Origin: a virus
Length of the DNA stretch: 64,000 nt
Virus record (IMG/VR): IMGVR_UViG_3300024262_005408
Coordinates: 1-64,000 of that record
Direction: 5' to 3' (one strand)
The position numbers were made by a program, and so were the translations under genes. Numbering within the stretch: position 1 is the first letter of the stretch; each line of letters opens with the position of its first letter. Below the pieces are notes generated by a model. It had not been told where the DNA came from and ran no database searches. It worked only from the letters and a program-made list of their open reading frames with translations. This document shows, in pieces, positions 1 through 8,792 of this stretch.

Positions 1-75
1 TACAACGTAGTATTTTCCTTTGTCTTCTAATGCTATAGAACCGTTGTGCGAACCATAAATCGCAATATTAGCCAT
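1..75 (-). CDS. Partial N-terminus, probable carbamoyltransferase (NodU/CmcH-like)
   Basis: Only the first 25 codons are present; the gene runs off the left edge. The start is ATG at 73-75 on the minus strand. The peptide begins with MANIAIYGSHNGSIAL. The S-H-N-G-S motif after a short beta strand is typical of the N-terminus of NodU/CmcH-family O-carbamoyltransferases, which transfer carbamoyl groups to sugars or antibiotics. The many glycan genes in this window fit that role. With 25 residues this is a tentative call; another ASKHA-fold or amidotransferase-like protein is possible. Confidence 0.45.
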   Translation of the reverse strand, partial: MANIAIYGSHNGSIALEDKGKYYVV

Positions 76-137
76 GTTCTTATTTACCGTAGCTATACAC
101 TAATTTCAACTCGTAGTTGGAAAAAATAAGTGGGTAT

Positions 138-145
138 TATAAATA
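138..145 (+). promoter_or_regulatory. T4-type late promoter TATAAATA
   Basis: An exact match to the T4 late -10 octamer. Five bases separate it from ATG at 151, so the expected start of transcription is the A of the ATG. Confidence 0.65.
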
Positions 146-150
146 CGATT

Positions 151-765
151 ATGAACAATTTTTATATTTACATGTACCTGCACCCTAGTACAAAAACCCC
201 CGTTTATATTGGTAAAGGTTCCGGGGAAAGAGCACATAACATGGCTGCTCATTATTACCATAATAAACATCTTAAAGAAATATATGGTCATCTTAAATCA
301 TGCAGACGTCACATAAAGATTATTCATAAAAATTTAACAGAGAAACAAGCTCTAACAAAAGAGAAAGAATTAATACGTGAATATGGTAGAATGTGTAAAG
401 GTGGTATTCTAGTTAATATATCACCCGGTGGTAAACAACCACCTTATCAAAAAGGAAAGCGTTGGGTATTACCTGAAGAAACAAAAGAAAAAATGCGCAA
501 ATCTTGGACATCAGAAAGACGAAAAAAATGGGGTAAATATCAAAGTACTAAATCAAGAGATTGGGGTCATAAAATATCAGAAGGTAAACGTAAGTATAAA
601 TTTGATAAAGATAAGTTTGAACAACTAGTATTAGAAGGAAAAAAGCTCTTCGAAATAGAGAAGAGCTTTGATATTAGTCGTGATATAATGTACGACAGGC
701 TAAATTTAACTTATGGTACAAATAAGTTTAGAGAAATTACTTCCCGTATTTGTAAGCTGTCTTAA
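151..765 (+). CDS. GIY-YIG homing endonuclease
   Basis: A 204-residue free-standing GIY-YIG nuclease. The two core motifs are Y-I-Y at residues 5-7 and V-Y-I-G-K-G at 18-23, followed by a conserved Arg in G-E-R-A and a candidate catalytic Glu in the helix around E-K-E-L-I-R-E. The C-terminal half is basic and carries a NUMOD3-like segment (P-E-E-T-K-E-K-M) and a helix-turn-helix-like tail, as in T4 Seg and group-I intron nucleases. A GTG at 130 is in frame, but ATG 151 places the protein directly after the late promoter. It converges with uvsX and overlaps its 3' end by 29 bases. Its role is probably selfish mobility beside a recombination gene. Confidence 0.85.
   Translation: MNNFYIYMYLHPSTKTPVYIGKGSGERAHNMAAHYYHNKHLKEIYGHLKSCRRHIKIIHKNLTEKQALTKEKELIREYGRMCKGGILVNISPGGKQPPYQKGKRWVLPEETKEKMRKSWTSERRKKWGKYQSTKSRDWGHKISEGKRKYKFDKDKFEQLVLEGKKLFEIEKSFDISRDIMYDRLNLTYGTNKFREITSRICKLS
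642..669 (+). repeat. Intragenic inverted repeat (10-bp perfect stem)
   Basis: The arms 642-651 and 660-669 are perfect complements around an 8-base loop, near the 3' end of the GIY-YIG gene and before convergent uvsX. There is no U-tract, so this is not a clear terminator. It could attenuate read-through or be a coding coincidence. Confidence 0.4.
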
Positions 766-1849
766 GTTTTTTATCTAGTTCAGGAATAATAAACTTTTCC
801 CAAAGATCTATATCCTTTTTCCAATTACGATGGTATCCGATCTTATCTCCCGGTTTGAATTTGTCGTCCTTACTCTCCATACCTATTTGATAGGTACTAC
901 CTGTCTGCGTTAGTATCCCATGGTTAACAGCCATGTCTCGTAACCCGCTGTACCTATCTAAACCAGTACGGAAGTTAAGATATATTTCAGCTTGTAAAAA
1001 TGGTGGTACAAACCGATTTTTAGTGGTTAAAAATCTTAATGTTGCACCCGAGTAATTACGAGCTTCTGGTAATATTGTATCCTCTTCGTTAGATGCATCT
1101 TGTCTTTCTTTTTTATTAGCCAATTGTACTAGTACACTAGCCATATACTGTGGGCCGCTCCCACCTGAAGCTGTTTTAACTAGGGTAGGGTGTAATGCAC
1201 CTGGGTTTTCATATGTATGATTACTAAACAAAATCGTTGTACCAGATAGACCAGCTTTATATGTAAGTATTCTCATCATAGATTTGAGTTGTTTAGCTCT
1301 TAGACCCATATCCATGGCACTTTTGTCTTTTGCTGCATCTTCTACTTCTTTTTGTGATGCTAAATTACCTAAAGAATCAATACTAACAATAAATTTACCT
1401 TGTAACCCTTTTTCGACAATACTGTCTAGTAAAGCTACAACTTGATTTCGGCATTGCTCAACAGTATATACAGGGACGTATTTTGTTTTAGTTGCGTCTA
1501 ACCCAACTCCTTCTGAACTTTCTTTATCTACAGCAAATTCGGTATCAAATATAACAGGGTGTAAACCCATTTTTTGAGCATTACCTAAAATCTTATTAAT
1601 AATATATGTTTTGCCAGATTGTGAAGGCCCCGAAAACCCAACCAATCTCCCTTTCGGTACACCACCATCAACACAACTACCACCAATAATAGCATTCAAT
1701 GCATAACAACCGGTATCATACCAAGTATCAACATTTGATAGTGCATTTTCGCTCAAATATGTCGCTTCAGGGTTTAATTTATTTAAACTTGCAAATACAC
1801 CTTCTATATCTTTTATATCTTCTTTATGAACACTACTGTCTTTAGCCAT
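737..1849 (-). CDS. uvsX: UvsX RecA-like recombinase
   Basis: The phage RecA/RAD51-type recombinase. It forms filaments on ssDNA, drives strand exchange and primes recombination-dependent replication together with UvsY and gp46/47. At 370 residues it is close to T4 UvsX. The Walker A motif G-P-S-Q-S-G-K-T is at residues 74-81. Walker B lies in F-I-V-S-I-D-S-L with Asp158. The G-G-S-G-P segment further on matches the DNA-binding loop region of the family. The gene is monocistronic on the minus strand behind its own sigma70-like promoter, whose predicted start is at the ATG. Confidence 0.96.
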   Translation of the reverse strand: MAKDSSVHKEDIKDIEGVFASLNKLNPEATYLSENALSNVDTWYDTGCYALNAIIGGSCVDGGVPKGRLVGFSGPSQSGKTYIINKILGNAQKMGLHPVIFDTEFAVDKESSEGVGLDATKTKYVPVYTVEQCRNQVVALLDSIVEKGLQGKFIVSIDSLGNLASQKEVEDAAKDKSAMDMGLRAKQLKSMMRILTYKAGLSGTTILFSNHTYENPGALHPTLVKTASGGSGPQYMASVLVQLANKKERQDASNEEDTILPEARNYSGATLRFLTTKNRFVPPFLQAEIYLNFRTGLDRYSGLRDMAVNHGILTQTGSTYQIGMESKDDKFKPGDKIGYHRNWKKDIDLWEKFIIPELDKKLKTAYKYGK

Positions 1850-1855
1850 TCATGT

Positions 1856-1883
1856 ATTATAACTTAAAAAACATTATATTCAA
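1856..1883 (-). promoter_or_regulatory. Sigma70-type promoter of uvsX
   Basis: Minus strand: -35 TTGAAT at 1883-1878, 16-base spacer, -10 TATAAT at 1861-1856. The uvsX ATG follows six bases after the -10 box, so the message should be essentially leaderless. Confidence 0.7.
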
Positions 1884-1900
1884 GTAAAAAAAAGCGCCCT

Positions 1901-2641
1901 TTAGCTGTGTATCCATTTAAAATCACTTTTGAATAGCCATTGAGTTTGTATAAATGTTGGTCCGTTTGGTTTTCTGCAGCGCGAATATATATTCACATCC
2001 GATGTGGATAGACTTAACGCTTCTAATAGAAAGGTGTAACACGTATCTACCATATGTATTTCACTCGCCTGTTCCATAACCTTACACCAATCAAATGGAC
2101 TATATCCTGATATGTAAGATAATTCCACTACTTGGTCGTACTTACCTGACGTCTTTATATTATCTATATGCATAGAATTTGGGGGCGATGCATATAGACT
2201 ATTTACCAGTACATATTCGGTATCGTCTTGTAACTTCAGAATATCGTAGTATAAACTATCTTCTTTATTTTTATCTCGAATAAAATGTGACGACTTGCTC
2301 CAATTATCTATATCCAACCCCACCATCTTATATTTGCTAACAGCAATTAATTCATCTGGGTATAGTTGGTCGGCGGATTGCAGTGGTATATACATACAGT
2401 TATCGTCATTAATAGTGTAAAGATAGTTTGATTTGTATATGTCTTTGTGTGGAAAATTTTTGGATTCATCAACAAATACAAGATGATCTCTTTTTATATA
2501 ATTAGATATAAAATTATATTGTGATATTACTGGCCATATAATATCGCACTGATACTTTTCAACTATTCTTTCAGCTATATATAAACATTGTAGTATATCT
2601 CCCAACCCGGCTGGTTGTTTTATGATACACTTTTTTCTCAT
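1901..2641 (-). CDS. Predicted GT-B glycosyltransferase (heptosyltransferase-like)
   Basis: A 246-residue protein. The N-terminal segment G-L-G-D-I-L-Q resembles the G-x-G-D loop of GT-B sugar transferases such as ADP-heptose transferases. It is clearly paralogous to the 253-residue protein at 47140-47901: both have the G-D-I...W-P-V...Y-N start and the shared C-terminal block F-D-W-C-K-V then E-I-H-M-V-(D/E)-T-C. The donor and acceptor are unknown. The gene starts 12 bases after the stop of the gene at 2654-3016 and is probably co-transcribed with it. This family call is based on motif pattern and paralogy. Confidence 0.7.
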   Translation of the reverse strand: MRKKCIIKQPAGLGDILQCLYIAERIVEKYQCDIIWPVISQYNFISNYIKRDHLVFVDESKNFPHKDIYKSNYLYTINDDNCMYIPLQSADQLYPDELIAVSKYKMVGLDIDNWSKSSHFIRDKNKEDSLYYDILKLQDDTEYVLVNSLYASPPNSMHIDNIKTSGKYDQVVELSYISGYSPFDWCKVMEQASEIHMVDTCYTFLLEALSLSTSDVNIYSRCRKPNGPTFIQTQWLFKSDFKWIHS

Positions 2642-2653
2642 GTAGTGTTTTTG

Positions 2654-3016
2654 TTAATCGTCAAATAATTTTACCACTTCTGGTCCGTCGTCTGATTCCG
2701 TTTGTACATCAGCTTGTTCAAAAGTAGTAATTATGGCGTTATATTGGTTAATTAACTTTTCATCCAGATGGTCAGCACAGGTACTTTGGACAATATTGTT
2801 TTTATTAAATGTCCAAAATGTACCTTCTTCTCTACCTTCAACAGTAAGAAATTCTCTAAAAAACATGGGTACCGTTTGTACCTGTAATTGTCCTGTTTCA
2901 TTGGGTTGTACAAATATTGTACATGGGTTTTTAACGACAACAGTTACATCTGTCTCTTCAGACAATTCCCCGATAACGGTGCGTCCGACTTGATCAACAA
3001 AAATCTTAAGATTCAT
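2654..3016 (-). CDS. Conserved-looking hypothetical protein
   Basis: 120 residues and not recognised with certainty. The first two thirds alternate hydrophobic and polar residues in a beta-rich pattern (I-F-V-D-Q-V-G-R-T-V-I-G-E-L), suggesting a small beta-barrel. The C-terminus is acidic. Its position between gp43 and a glycosyltransferase, behind an early-type promoter, suggests a DNA-metabolism accessory. No catalytic motif is visible. Confidence 0.7.
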   Translation of the reverse strand: MNLKIFVDQVGRTVIGELSEETDVTVVVKNPCTIFVQPNETGQLQVQTVPMFFREFLTVEGREEGTFWTFNKNNIVQSTCADHLDEKLINQYNAIITTFEQADVQTESDDGPEVVKLFDD

Positions 3017-3022
3017 ACAATT

Positions 3023-3049
3023 ATTTTATCTGTATTCAATCTAAGTCAA
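3023..3049 (-). promoter_or_regulatory. Sigma70-type promoter
   Basis: Minus strand: -35 TTGACT at 3049-3044, 15-base spacer, -10 TAAAAT at 3028-3023. The ATG of the downstream gene starts six bases later. The spacer is one base shorter than in the other early promoters here. Confidence 0.5.
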
Positions 3050-3071
3050 CTGAAAGATTTTTCTGATTTAC

Positions 3072-5660
3072 TCATATTGCTAAAATACTAAATAAGTCAC
3101 ATTGGACTGCTTGATTAGGTAAATAACATTTCCAATTTACCGCATTATAAAATCTTTCTAAAGGTGTAAAAATTAATTTTTCATATATTTTGTCGTAGTT
3201 AGGTTTAAAATATTCATCAAATTCTTTCGGCCATTCATATTTGTATGCTATAGCATCAATATTATACCTATTTGGTTTTTTAATGTAAAAATATCTCACT
3301 TTATCCCCTGATGCAATGCTTTCATACTTTTTATCAAGCTTATGTAATTTTAACATTTTATTATAAAAATATGCTGCTTTACAATGTATAGGCATACCTT
3401 TAACGGTTTTCATTCCATCACATTGCCCCGCGTATTTTTCATATCCTCTAATACCCATAACTGTTGCTATTTCTGTAATAGGTAATGATTTAAATTTTTC
3501 ATATACTTCAGCCATAGCTTCATTTGTTTTTTGATAATCTTGCGTTTTAAGCATTATTTGTATGACATTTTTCATATAAGGTTTTAATGAATTAGGTAAT
3601 GTTGTTCTAACCACTTCTACCCCCGTATATTTTGTTTTGTTTATTTTTGCACCTTCATCATCCAAAATATTCATTACATATCTTTTTTTCTGCAAAAATA
3701 CACCTACTTCCCCAATACATTCCCGTTTAAACAAAAACCTACAATCTTTACTATTAAATGTTTTCTTACCCCACGTTATGATTTCATCATTTAAATATTT
3801 TACTAACTCAATTTCCATTTTATAAATGTCATCATGGACTTCCCCCTTTTCATTTTTAAAGGTTAACCCTAAATGTTTAATCAAAAGTTCAATTGATGCA
3901 TATGATGAATCCGTATCATTGTAGATAATTGGATCATTTGCTTTCAACTCTTTGTCACTCAACCCGGTTTTGTTTTTAATATAGTTTCTAATAATGACAT
4001 TACTTTGTTTGATTACTGCTTGCCCTGTTAGTGTTACTGATGATGCAATATCATCATCACCAATTGGAGCGTTTTTATTTCCAAAGTAACCGTATATTGA
4101 GTTAATTAAAATTTTAACTGTAAGTTGTTTTGTACCTAAACGCTGTACATCGATCCCAGTTTGTCCATAATCTGGGTCTCTTTTTTTCATTACTGCGTGT
4201 TTCTTTTTTAGTTCAATGTATTCATCCTTTATTACTAATCGTTTATTATAATAATAATCTAAAATTTCTGGAATAATACCCTTTTCTTGTTGATGAAATA
4301 CAATATTTGCTTTTGATACTGTTAACTTATAATCTTTTATCATTTTTATGAATTTAGGTATTGTAAATTCCTTTACTTTACCGTTCACCATTTCCATCAC
4401 AACTTGATTGTCTGTTTTTTCTAAAATTTTACCAACTTTAGTTTCTGGTGACATGTTTAATGATATCATTACATTTGGGTATAGACTATTTGCATCAAAA
4501 GATAAAATGTAATTTTGAAATCCTTGTTGAGGTTCACTAACATATGCACCCGGGTTCTTACCAGTATCTTCACCTCTAATAAATGTAGGTATGATTTGTT
4601 GTTTGTGTCTTGCTTGAGTACAAAATGCCCCGTTGATTACAGATAGTGCTCCCATTGCTGCATCAAATGTAACACACCCAACATATGCTAGCATTCGTAT
4701 TAATCCTAAATATTGAAGCTTTTCTTCCAATCTTACAAGTAAGTTTACATCCTGAATATTATAATCAATAAATTTGTTCCAATCTTTATCAGATAATGTT
4801 GCAAGATCCATTCCTTCAAATTCTAGTTTTCGTTCACCTAATTCTTCTTCTCCGATTGCATCTAGTTTATATGATTGCCTCAAAGGCGCAAATTTTTTGT
4901 ATATATCCAAATAATCTAACAAAGCAACACCTTCAATATACCACCTTATCTGTTGTCTACCAAAGGCACCTTGAAGACTTCTAAAATATACATTTTTTAC
5001 AGGAGATAACCTTTTCATCTGTTCTTCACCCATAATTCTTTCGCATCTTTTAACGATATAAGGAATATCAAAAAATTCAGAGTTCCAACCACTTAAAATA
5101 TCTGGATAATCATTTTCTAAATAATCTAAAAATTTACTAAACAATACTCTTTCTGTTTCACAGTAAGTGTATTTTACATTCTTTTTACCCTTACCTGTAT
5201 ATTCTTTAGTACCCCAAGTATAAAATTTATTTTCCAAGTTATCATGAACCGTTATAACGTTTATTGGGTGATTGGCGTTTTCAATATCAGGAAACCCATC
5301 AGGGGAATAAGTTTCAATATCTAGCAACAACATTTTTATGGGATGTTTTGTGAATTCGTCTGTCTCGTTTACTTGCCAAAAATTATCTAACAAAAATTGT
5401 TGTTTGATTGGTAAGTTTTCAAATAATCTTTTAATTTGATTATTTCTAATAAATTGTCTTCTTTCTGATTCTCTTTTAAATGTAACTTTTCTTAGAGGGC
5501 TTTTGAATATAGACGTTGCATTTGAATGTCTTTTGTCTTTTGGTTCAATATACAAATATGGGTTGTAACTTTGAACTACTTCAATTCTTTTCCCATCTTC
5601 ATCCCAAGTAAACAGTCTCATTTGTTCTTGAGAAGGTTCATAAACTACATTCCTATACAT
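3072..5660 (-). CDS. 43: DNA polymerase gp43 (family B)
   Basis: The replicative DNA polymerase with 3'-5' proofreading. At 862 residues it is slightly shorter than T4 gp43. The exonuclease Exo I motif is L-D-I-E-T with Asp114 and Glu116. Motif A is F-D-A-N-S-L-Y-P-N-V at about 388-397. The K-x3-N-S-x-Y-G motif B is at about 516-523, and motif C Y-N-D-T-D-S at about 580-585. All metal-binding carboxylates are present. The gene is intact, with no intron or split. It has its own early-type promoter and is next to gp46/47 and UvsX as in many T4-like phages. Confidence 0.98.
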   Translation of the reverse strand: MYRNVVYEPSQEQMRLFTWDEDGKRIEVVQSYNPYLYIEPKDKRHSNATSIFKSPLRKVTFKRESERRQFIRNNQIKRLFENLPIKQQFLLDNFWQVNETDEFTKHPIKMLLLDIETYSPDGFPDIENANHPINVITVHDNLENKFYTWGTKEYTGKGKKNVKYTYCETERVLFSKFLDYLENDYPDILSGWNSEFFDIPYIVKRCERIMGEEQMKRLSPVKNVYFRSLQGAFGRQQIRWYIEGVALLDYLDIYKKFAPLRQSYKLDAIGEEELGERKLEFEGMDLATLSDKDWNKFIDYNIQDVNLLVRLEEKLQYLGLIRMLAYVGCVTFDAAMGALSVINGAFCTQARHKQQIIPTFIRGEDTGKNPGAYVSEPQQGFQNYILSFDANSLYPNVMISLNMSPETKVGKILEKTDNQVVMEMVNGKVKEFTIPKFIKMIKDYKLTVSKANIVFHQQEKGIIPEILDYYYNKRLVIKDEYIELKKKHAVMKKRDPDYGQTGIDVQRLGTKQLTVKILINSIYGYFGNKNAPIGDDDIASSVTLTGQAVIKQSNVIIRNYIKNKTGLSDKELKANDPIIYNDTDSSYASIELLIKHLGLTFKNEKGEVHDDIYKMEIELVKYLNDEIITWGKKTFNSKDCRFLFKRECIGEVGVFLQKKRYVMNILDDEGAKINKTKYTGVEVVRTTLPNSLKPYMKNVIQIMLKTQDYQKTNEAMAEVYEKFKSLPITEIATVMGIRGYEKYAGQCDGMKTVKGMPIHCKAAYFYNKMLKLHKLDKKYESIASGDKVRYFYIKKPNRYNIDAIAYKYEWPKEFDEYFKPNYDKIYEKLIFTPLERFYNAVNWKCYLPNQAVQCDLFSILAI

Positions 5661-5668
5661 GTGAGTTA

Positions 5669-5696
5669 ATTATAGGTTACTCTTCAAATGGTTCAA
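5669..5696 (-). promoter_or_regulatory. Sigma70-type promoter of gene 43
   Basis: Minus strand: -35 TTGAAC at 5696-5691, 16-base spacer, -10 TATAAT at 5674-5669. The gp43 ATG follows after eight bases. Confidence 0.7.
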
Positions 5697-6928
5697 GTTT
5701 TATTAATATCTAAAGTGTTTAAAAATTTGCGTTGCGGTGAGCCGAAGGGGAAGTTATAAGATTCAAAAAATTTACCTATATTTTCTTCTTTTTCTAAAAA
5801 TCTAGTTTCTGCAAAATTTCGGCCAGCTACCGATTCTTTTATAAATCTTCTTTCATTACCCAAAACTGCTTTTACTTGGTCTATCATTTCATCCCCGGTT
5901 TTGAATTTAATCGGGGCATTTTCATATGTACATATATCTTGGCAAGCAACCGGTAATCCATAACAACTACCTTCAAGATGTTTTAAGTCACTTTTAGATT
6001 TGTTAAAATTATTGTCAATTAAGGGAGCTACCATCATATTACCATTAAGTGTATATATCTTTTCTGGGTAATTATAAAGTTCACACCATGGATGAAATTC
6101 TATTTTACCGTTTTGTACTAAGTCGTGTAGTTCTCGTGGAATGGCTCCTAAAAATACCCATTGAAAATCTTTAATTGTGTCTCTTATAGATTTGTTTACA
6201 TGGTGAAAGTCATCTTTACCCTTAACTCTTCTATCGACATCTATATGAGCTCCGGAACCTGACCAAATAACTCTTGGTTTGTGTTTGTATTTTTCATAAT
6301 CTGTTTCTATCTTGTCCCTATTGTAAAAATTACCCATCCAAAATTTGGGTACATAGTTGGGAATAACAGTAATATTAACGTCGTTTAATTTTTCTGAAAA
6401 ATATTCTTTCATGAACGGACAAGTTACGGTCATTTCATCACACATTTCCATAATCTGTTGAATACCTTCTCTTATATTGTCGTCAGTAAAAGCAAATTTA
6501 TATTTGTTATAATCTGGGATATCTTCCCTGAATGGTATATCATCGATTTCATATATCATTTTAAACCCAATTTGAGAAGCAATACTTTTTAAATGTTGTG
6601 CGAACTTTAAGTGGTCAGGAGATGCTTGTCGTTGTATTTTAAGTGCTTTAGCATTTCTGTAATGTTGAGGGTCTAATGTCATACAAGTACTTGTATGAAC
6701 CATACATTTGTTACTTGCATTTAAAATATATTCTGGCCACATTACTCTCCAGAAACCACAGCCACCATAATCAGCAACATAATTCATAAACCGAGGGAGA
6801 CCGGCTCCGTCCTTGGGTTTATGGGTAGCTTGAGGGTTTTGCTGACTAGCACCTTTCATAGCAAAATTATTTTGAAACGGATTTTGATTTCCGAAAGGTT
6901 GACCATGTTGAAACGGGGCTTGAAACAT
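5693..6928 (-). CDS. Glycosyltransferase, GT-B fold (GT4-like)
   Basis: 411 residues. The first ~45 are Gln/Asn/Pro-rich and probably disordered. The rest looks like a group-1 glycosyltransferase: D-Y-G-G-C-G-F-W near the acceptor side, a mid segment K-P-R-V-I-W-S-G-S-G that starts the C-terminal Rossmann domain, and the donor-binding stretch D-L-K-H-L-E-G-S-C-Y-G-L-P-V. The gene lies between gp43 and gp46, an unusual place for a sugar gene. It has its own late promoter in that early region, so it is probably expressed late for glycan modification. The substrate cannot be told. Confidence 0.85.
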   Translation of the reverse strand: MFQAPFQHGQPFGNQNPFQNNFAMKGASQQNPQATHKPKDGAGLPRFMNYVADYGGCGFWRVMWPEYILNASNKCMVHTSTCMTLDPQHYRNAKALKIQRQASPDHLKFAQHLKSIASQIGFKMIYEIDDIPFREDIPDYNKYKFAFTDDNIREGIQQIMEMCDEMTVTCPFMKEYFSEKLNDVNITVIPNYVPKFWMGNFYNRDKIETDYEKYKHKPRVIWSGSGAHIDVDRRVKGKDDFHHVNKSIRDTIKDFQWVFLGAIPRELHDLVQNGKIEFHPWCELYNYPEKIYTLNGNMMVAPLIDNNFNKSKSDLKHLEGSCYGLPVACQDICTYENAPIKFKTGDEMIDQVKAVLGNERRFIKESVAGRNFAETRFLEKEENIGKFFESYNFPFGSPQRKFLNTLDINKT

Positions 6929-6934
6929 TGCTAG

Positions 6935-6942
6935 TATTTATT
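6935..6942 (-). promoter_or_regulatory. T4-type late promoter AATAAATA
   Basis: Minus strand, six bases before the ATG at 6928. It drives the glycosyltransferase between gp43 and gp46 and marks it as a late gene inside the replication module. Confidence 0.6.
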
Positions 6943-8763
6943 TTAATTTAGTTCTTTATCAATTTCTTGATACTTAACTCTTCGGGTGATACCATTACAT
7001 TTTTCTAAATATATTACTTCGCCTGTAGCTGCTTTTACGCTTTCTTTTCTATGACTAATTACATAAACACATTCTTTATATTTTTCTACTCTTTCTCTTA
7101 ATATATTTGTAACTAGATCTACCCCGCGTTCGTCTAAACTACTATCAAAAAGTTCATCGTATATACTAAAATTAAATGCAACGTCACCTTGAAGTCTTCT
7201 TATATCCATAAAAGCAAATAAACATGCCAAATCTATATTTTTACGCTCCGCTCCTGAAAAATTAAAGTAAGAACATATTTTATTTTTTTCATTTATTATT
7301 TGTTCTTCAAAATATTCATTAAAAATACAAATACAGTTGCTATCCATTTTTTTAAGATAATATGCGAGCTTTTGATTGAATACTGTTAGTATTTTTTTAA
7401 CAATATATGATTTAACCCCTTCTTCTGAAACAACATACTTAACAACGTCAAGCATATTAATTTTTATTTTTACTGTATCTAGTTTAGTTTTAATTTCTTT
7501 AACTTTTTTAAGATAATCGACTATAATATTGTCGAGATCAAAGTCATCGGAGTTTAATTCTTTAATATCTAATTTTAATTGATTTTGCCACTGTAATAAT
7601 TGTTTTGCTTGTTGTTTTAAAACTTTTTGTTCGGTTAATTCATCGGTAGCTTGTTTAATATTTTTTCTTAACTTTAAAATACCTTTTCTTAGTCTATCTT
7701 CATTAGAAACTAGTTTATTAAAATTAGATGTATATTCTTTAATGATATTTTCTAAATTTTGTATTTTATTTTTTTCGTTTTCAATTTCTTTTTGAATATG
7801 TCTTCTATCATCATTAGTTACTTGCTTTAAACAAGTAGGACACGTTTCTTCATCTGTACCTATTATTAATAAGTTGTTTTTATATTGTTTACAGTTTGTT
7901 TTAAATTCACTAATTTTATCTCTTAATTCACTTTTAGATTCTGAGATTTGATTTATTTTTTCTTCAAATTTAAGTATTAACTTTTCATTTTCTTCAACCA
8001 CAGCTGCTTCAATGTCTGTTAGTTTACTTCTTATGTCTAATAAATCTCGTTTATTGTCTTCTTGTCTGTTTTTATATTTTTTTACCTTTTGCTTTCTTTG
8101 AATTAATGCAGTTTCTTTTTGTTGCTTAAAGTTTATTAGTGTAGTATTGTTTTCATCATATCGTGTGGATTCTATATCAAAATCTCTTTTAGTTTCGTTG
8201 TAATCATTACGTAAATTAGAAATCATATTACTAAAAATTTCTAAATTAAATATACCTTCAATAAATTTTCTTTTTTCTACCTTTTTCTTTGCCATAAAGG
8301 GTACCGTATTGTTAACAGTCATTATTACACAATTTTGAAACACTTCTTCTGAGCAGTTTATCAAATCTTTTATATATTCGTTGGTGTTAATGATAGAATC
8401 TCTTGTAATATCTTGTTCGTTTTTATATAGATAGCATTTAGATGGAGAAAGGGTTCTGTTTATTGCATAAGAATTAGATTCTAGAGGGGTAATAACTTTA
8501 AAATTCAATATTACCGAACATGTTTCGTTGGTTAAGTTATTTGGGATTAGTTCTTTTTTTAAATCTCTTAGTGTAGACCCGAAAATAGCAAAATTTATAG
8601 CATCAGCAATAGTACTTTTACCTACACCGTTACGTCTATCCTCTTTGTCCTTGTTAGAACCGGTTATAATGTTAAATCCTGTGTTAAATTGGACCTTTAC
8701 ATCATGATTCCCTACCGATAAAAAGTTTTGTATTGTTACCTCTTCAAAGAAGATTTGCTTCAT
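6943..8763 (-). CDS. 46: Recombination endonuclease subunit gp46 (SbcC/Rad50-like)
   Basis: The ATPase subunit of the gp46/gp47 exonuclease that resects DNA ends for recombination-dependent replication and host DNA breakdown. The 606 residues have Rad50 layout. Walker A ends in G-V-G-K-S-T at about 46-51. Long Lys/Glu-rich coiled coils surround a zinc hook C-P-T-C at 308-311. A C-terminal signature region F-S-G-A-E-R-K-N leads to a Walker B-like Y-D-E-L-F-D-S-S. Its partner gp47 is nearby, separated by an inserted glycosyltransferase. Confidence 0.95.
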   Translation of the reverse strand: MKQIFFEEVTIQNFLSVGNHDVKVQFNTGFNIITGSNKDKEDRRNGVGKSTIADAINFAIFGSTLRDLKKELIPNNLTNETCSVILNFKVITPLESNSYAINRTLSPSKCYLYKNEQDITRDSIINTNEYIKDLINCSEEVFQNCVIMTVNNTVPFMAKKKVEKRKFIEGIFNLEIFSNMISNLRNDYNETKRDFDIESTRYDENNTTLINFKQQKETALIQRKQKVKKYKNRQEDNKRDLLDIRSKLTDIEAAVVEENEKLILKFEEKINQISESKSELRDKISEFKTNCKQYKNNLLIIGTDEETCPTCLKQVTNDDRRHIQKEIENEKNKIQNLENIIKEYTSNFNKLVSNEDRLRKGILKLRKNIKQATDELTEQKVLKQQAKQLLQWQNQLKLDIKELNSDDFDLDNIIVDYLKKVKEIKTKLDTVKIKINMLDVVKYVVSEEGVKSYIVKKILTVFNQKLAYYLKKMDSNCICIFNEYFEEQIINEKNKICSYFNFSGAERKNIDLACLFAFMDIRRLQGDVAFNFSIYDELFDSSLDERGVDLVTNILRERVEKYKECVYVISHRKESVKAATGEVIYLEKCNGITRRVKYQEIDKELN

Positions 8764-8792
8764 AGATTGTCATCTAATATTATAGTATATTT

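Noticed and set aside
1885-1915. Possible terminator after the gene at 1901 (T-run on the minus strand)
   Set aside because: The T-run is present, but the only stem I can draw has three base pairs.
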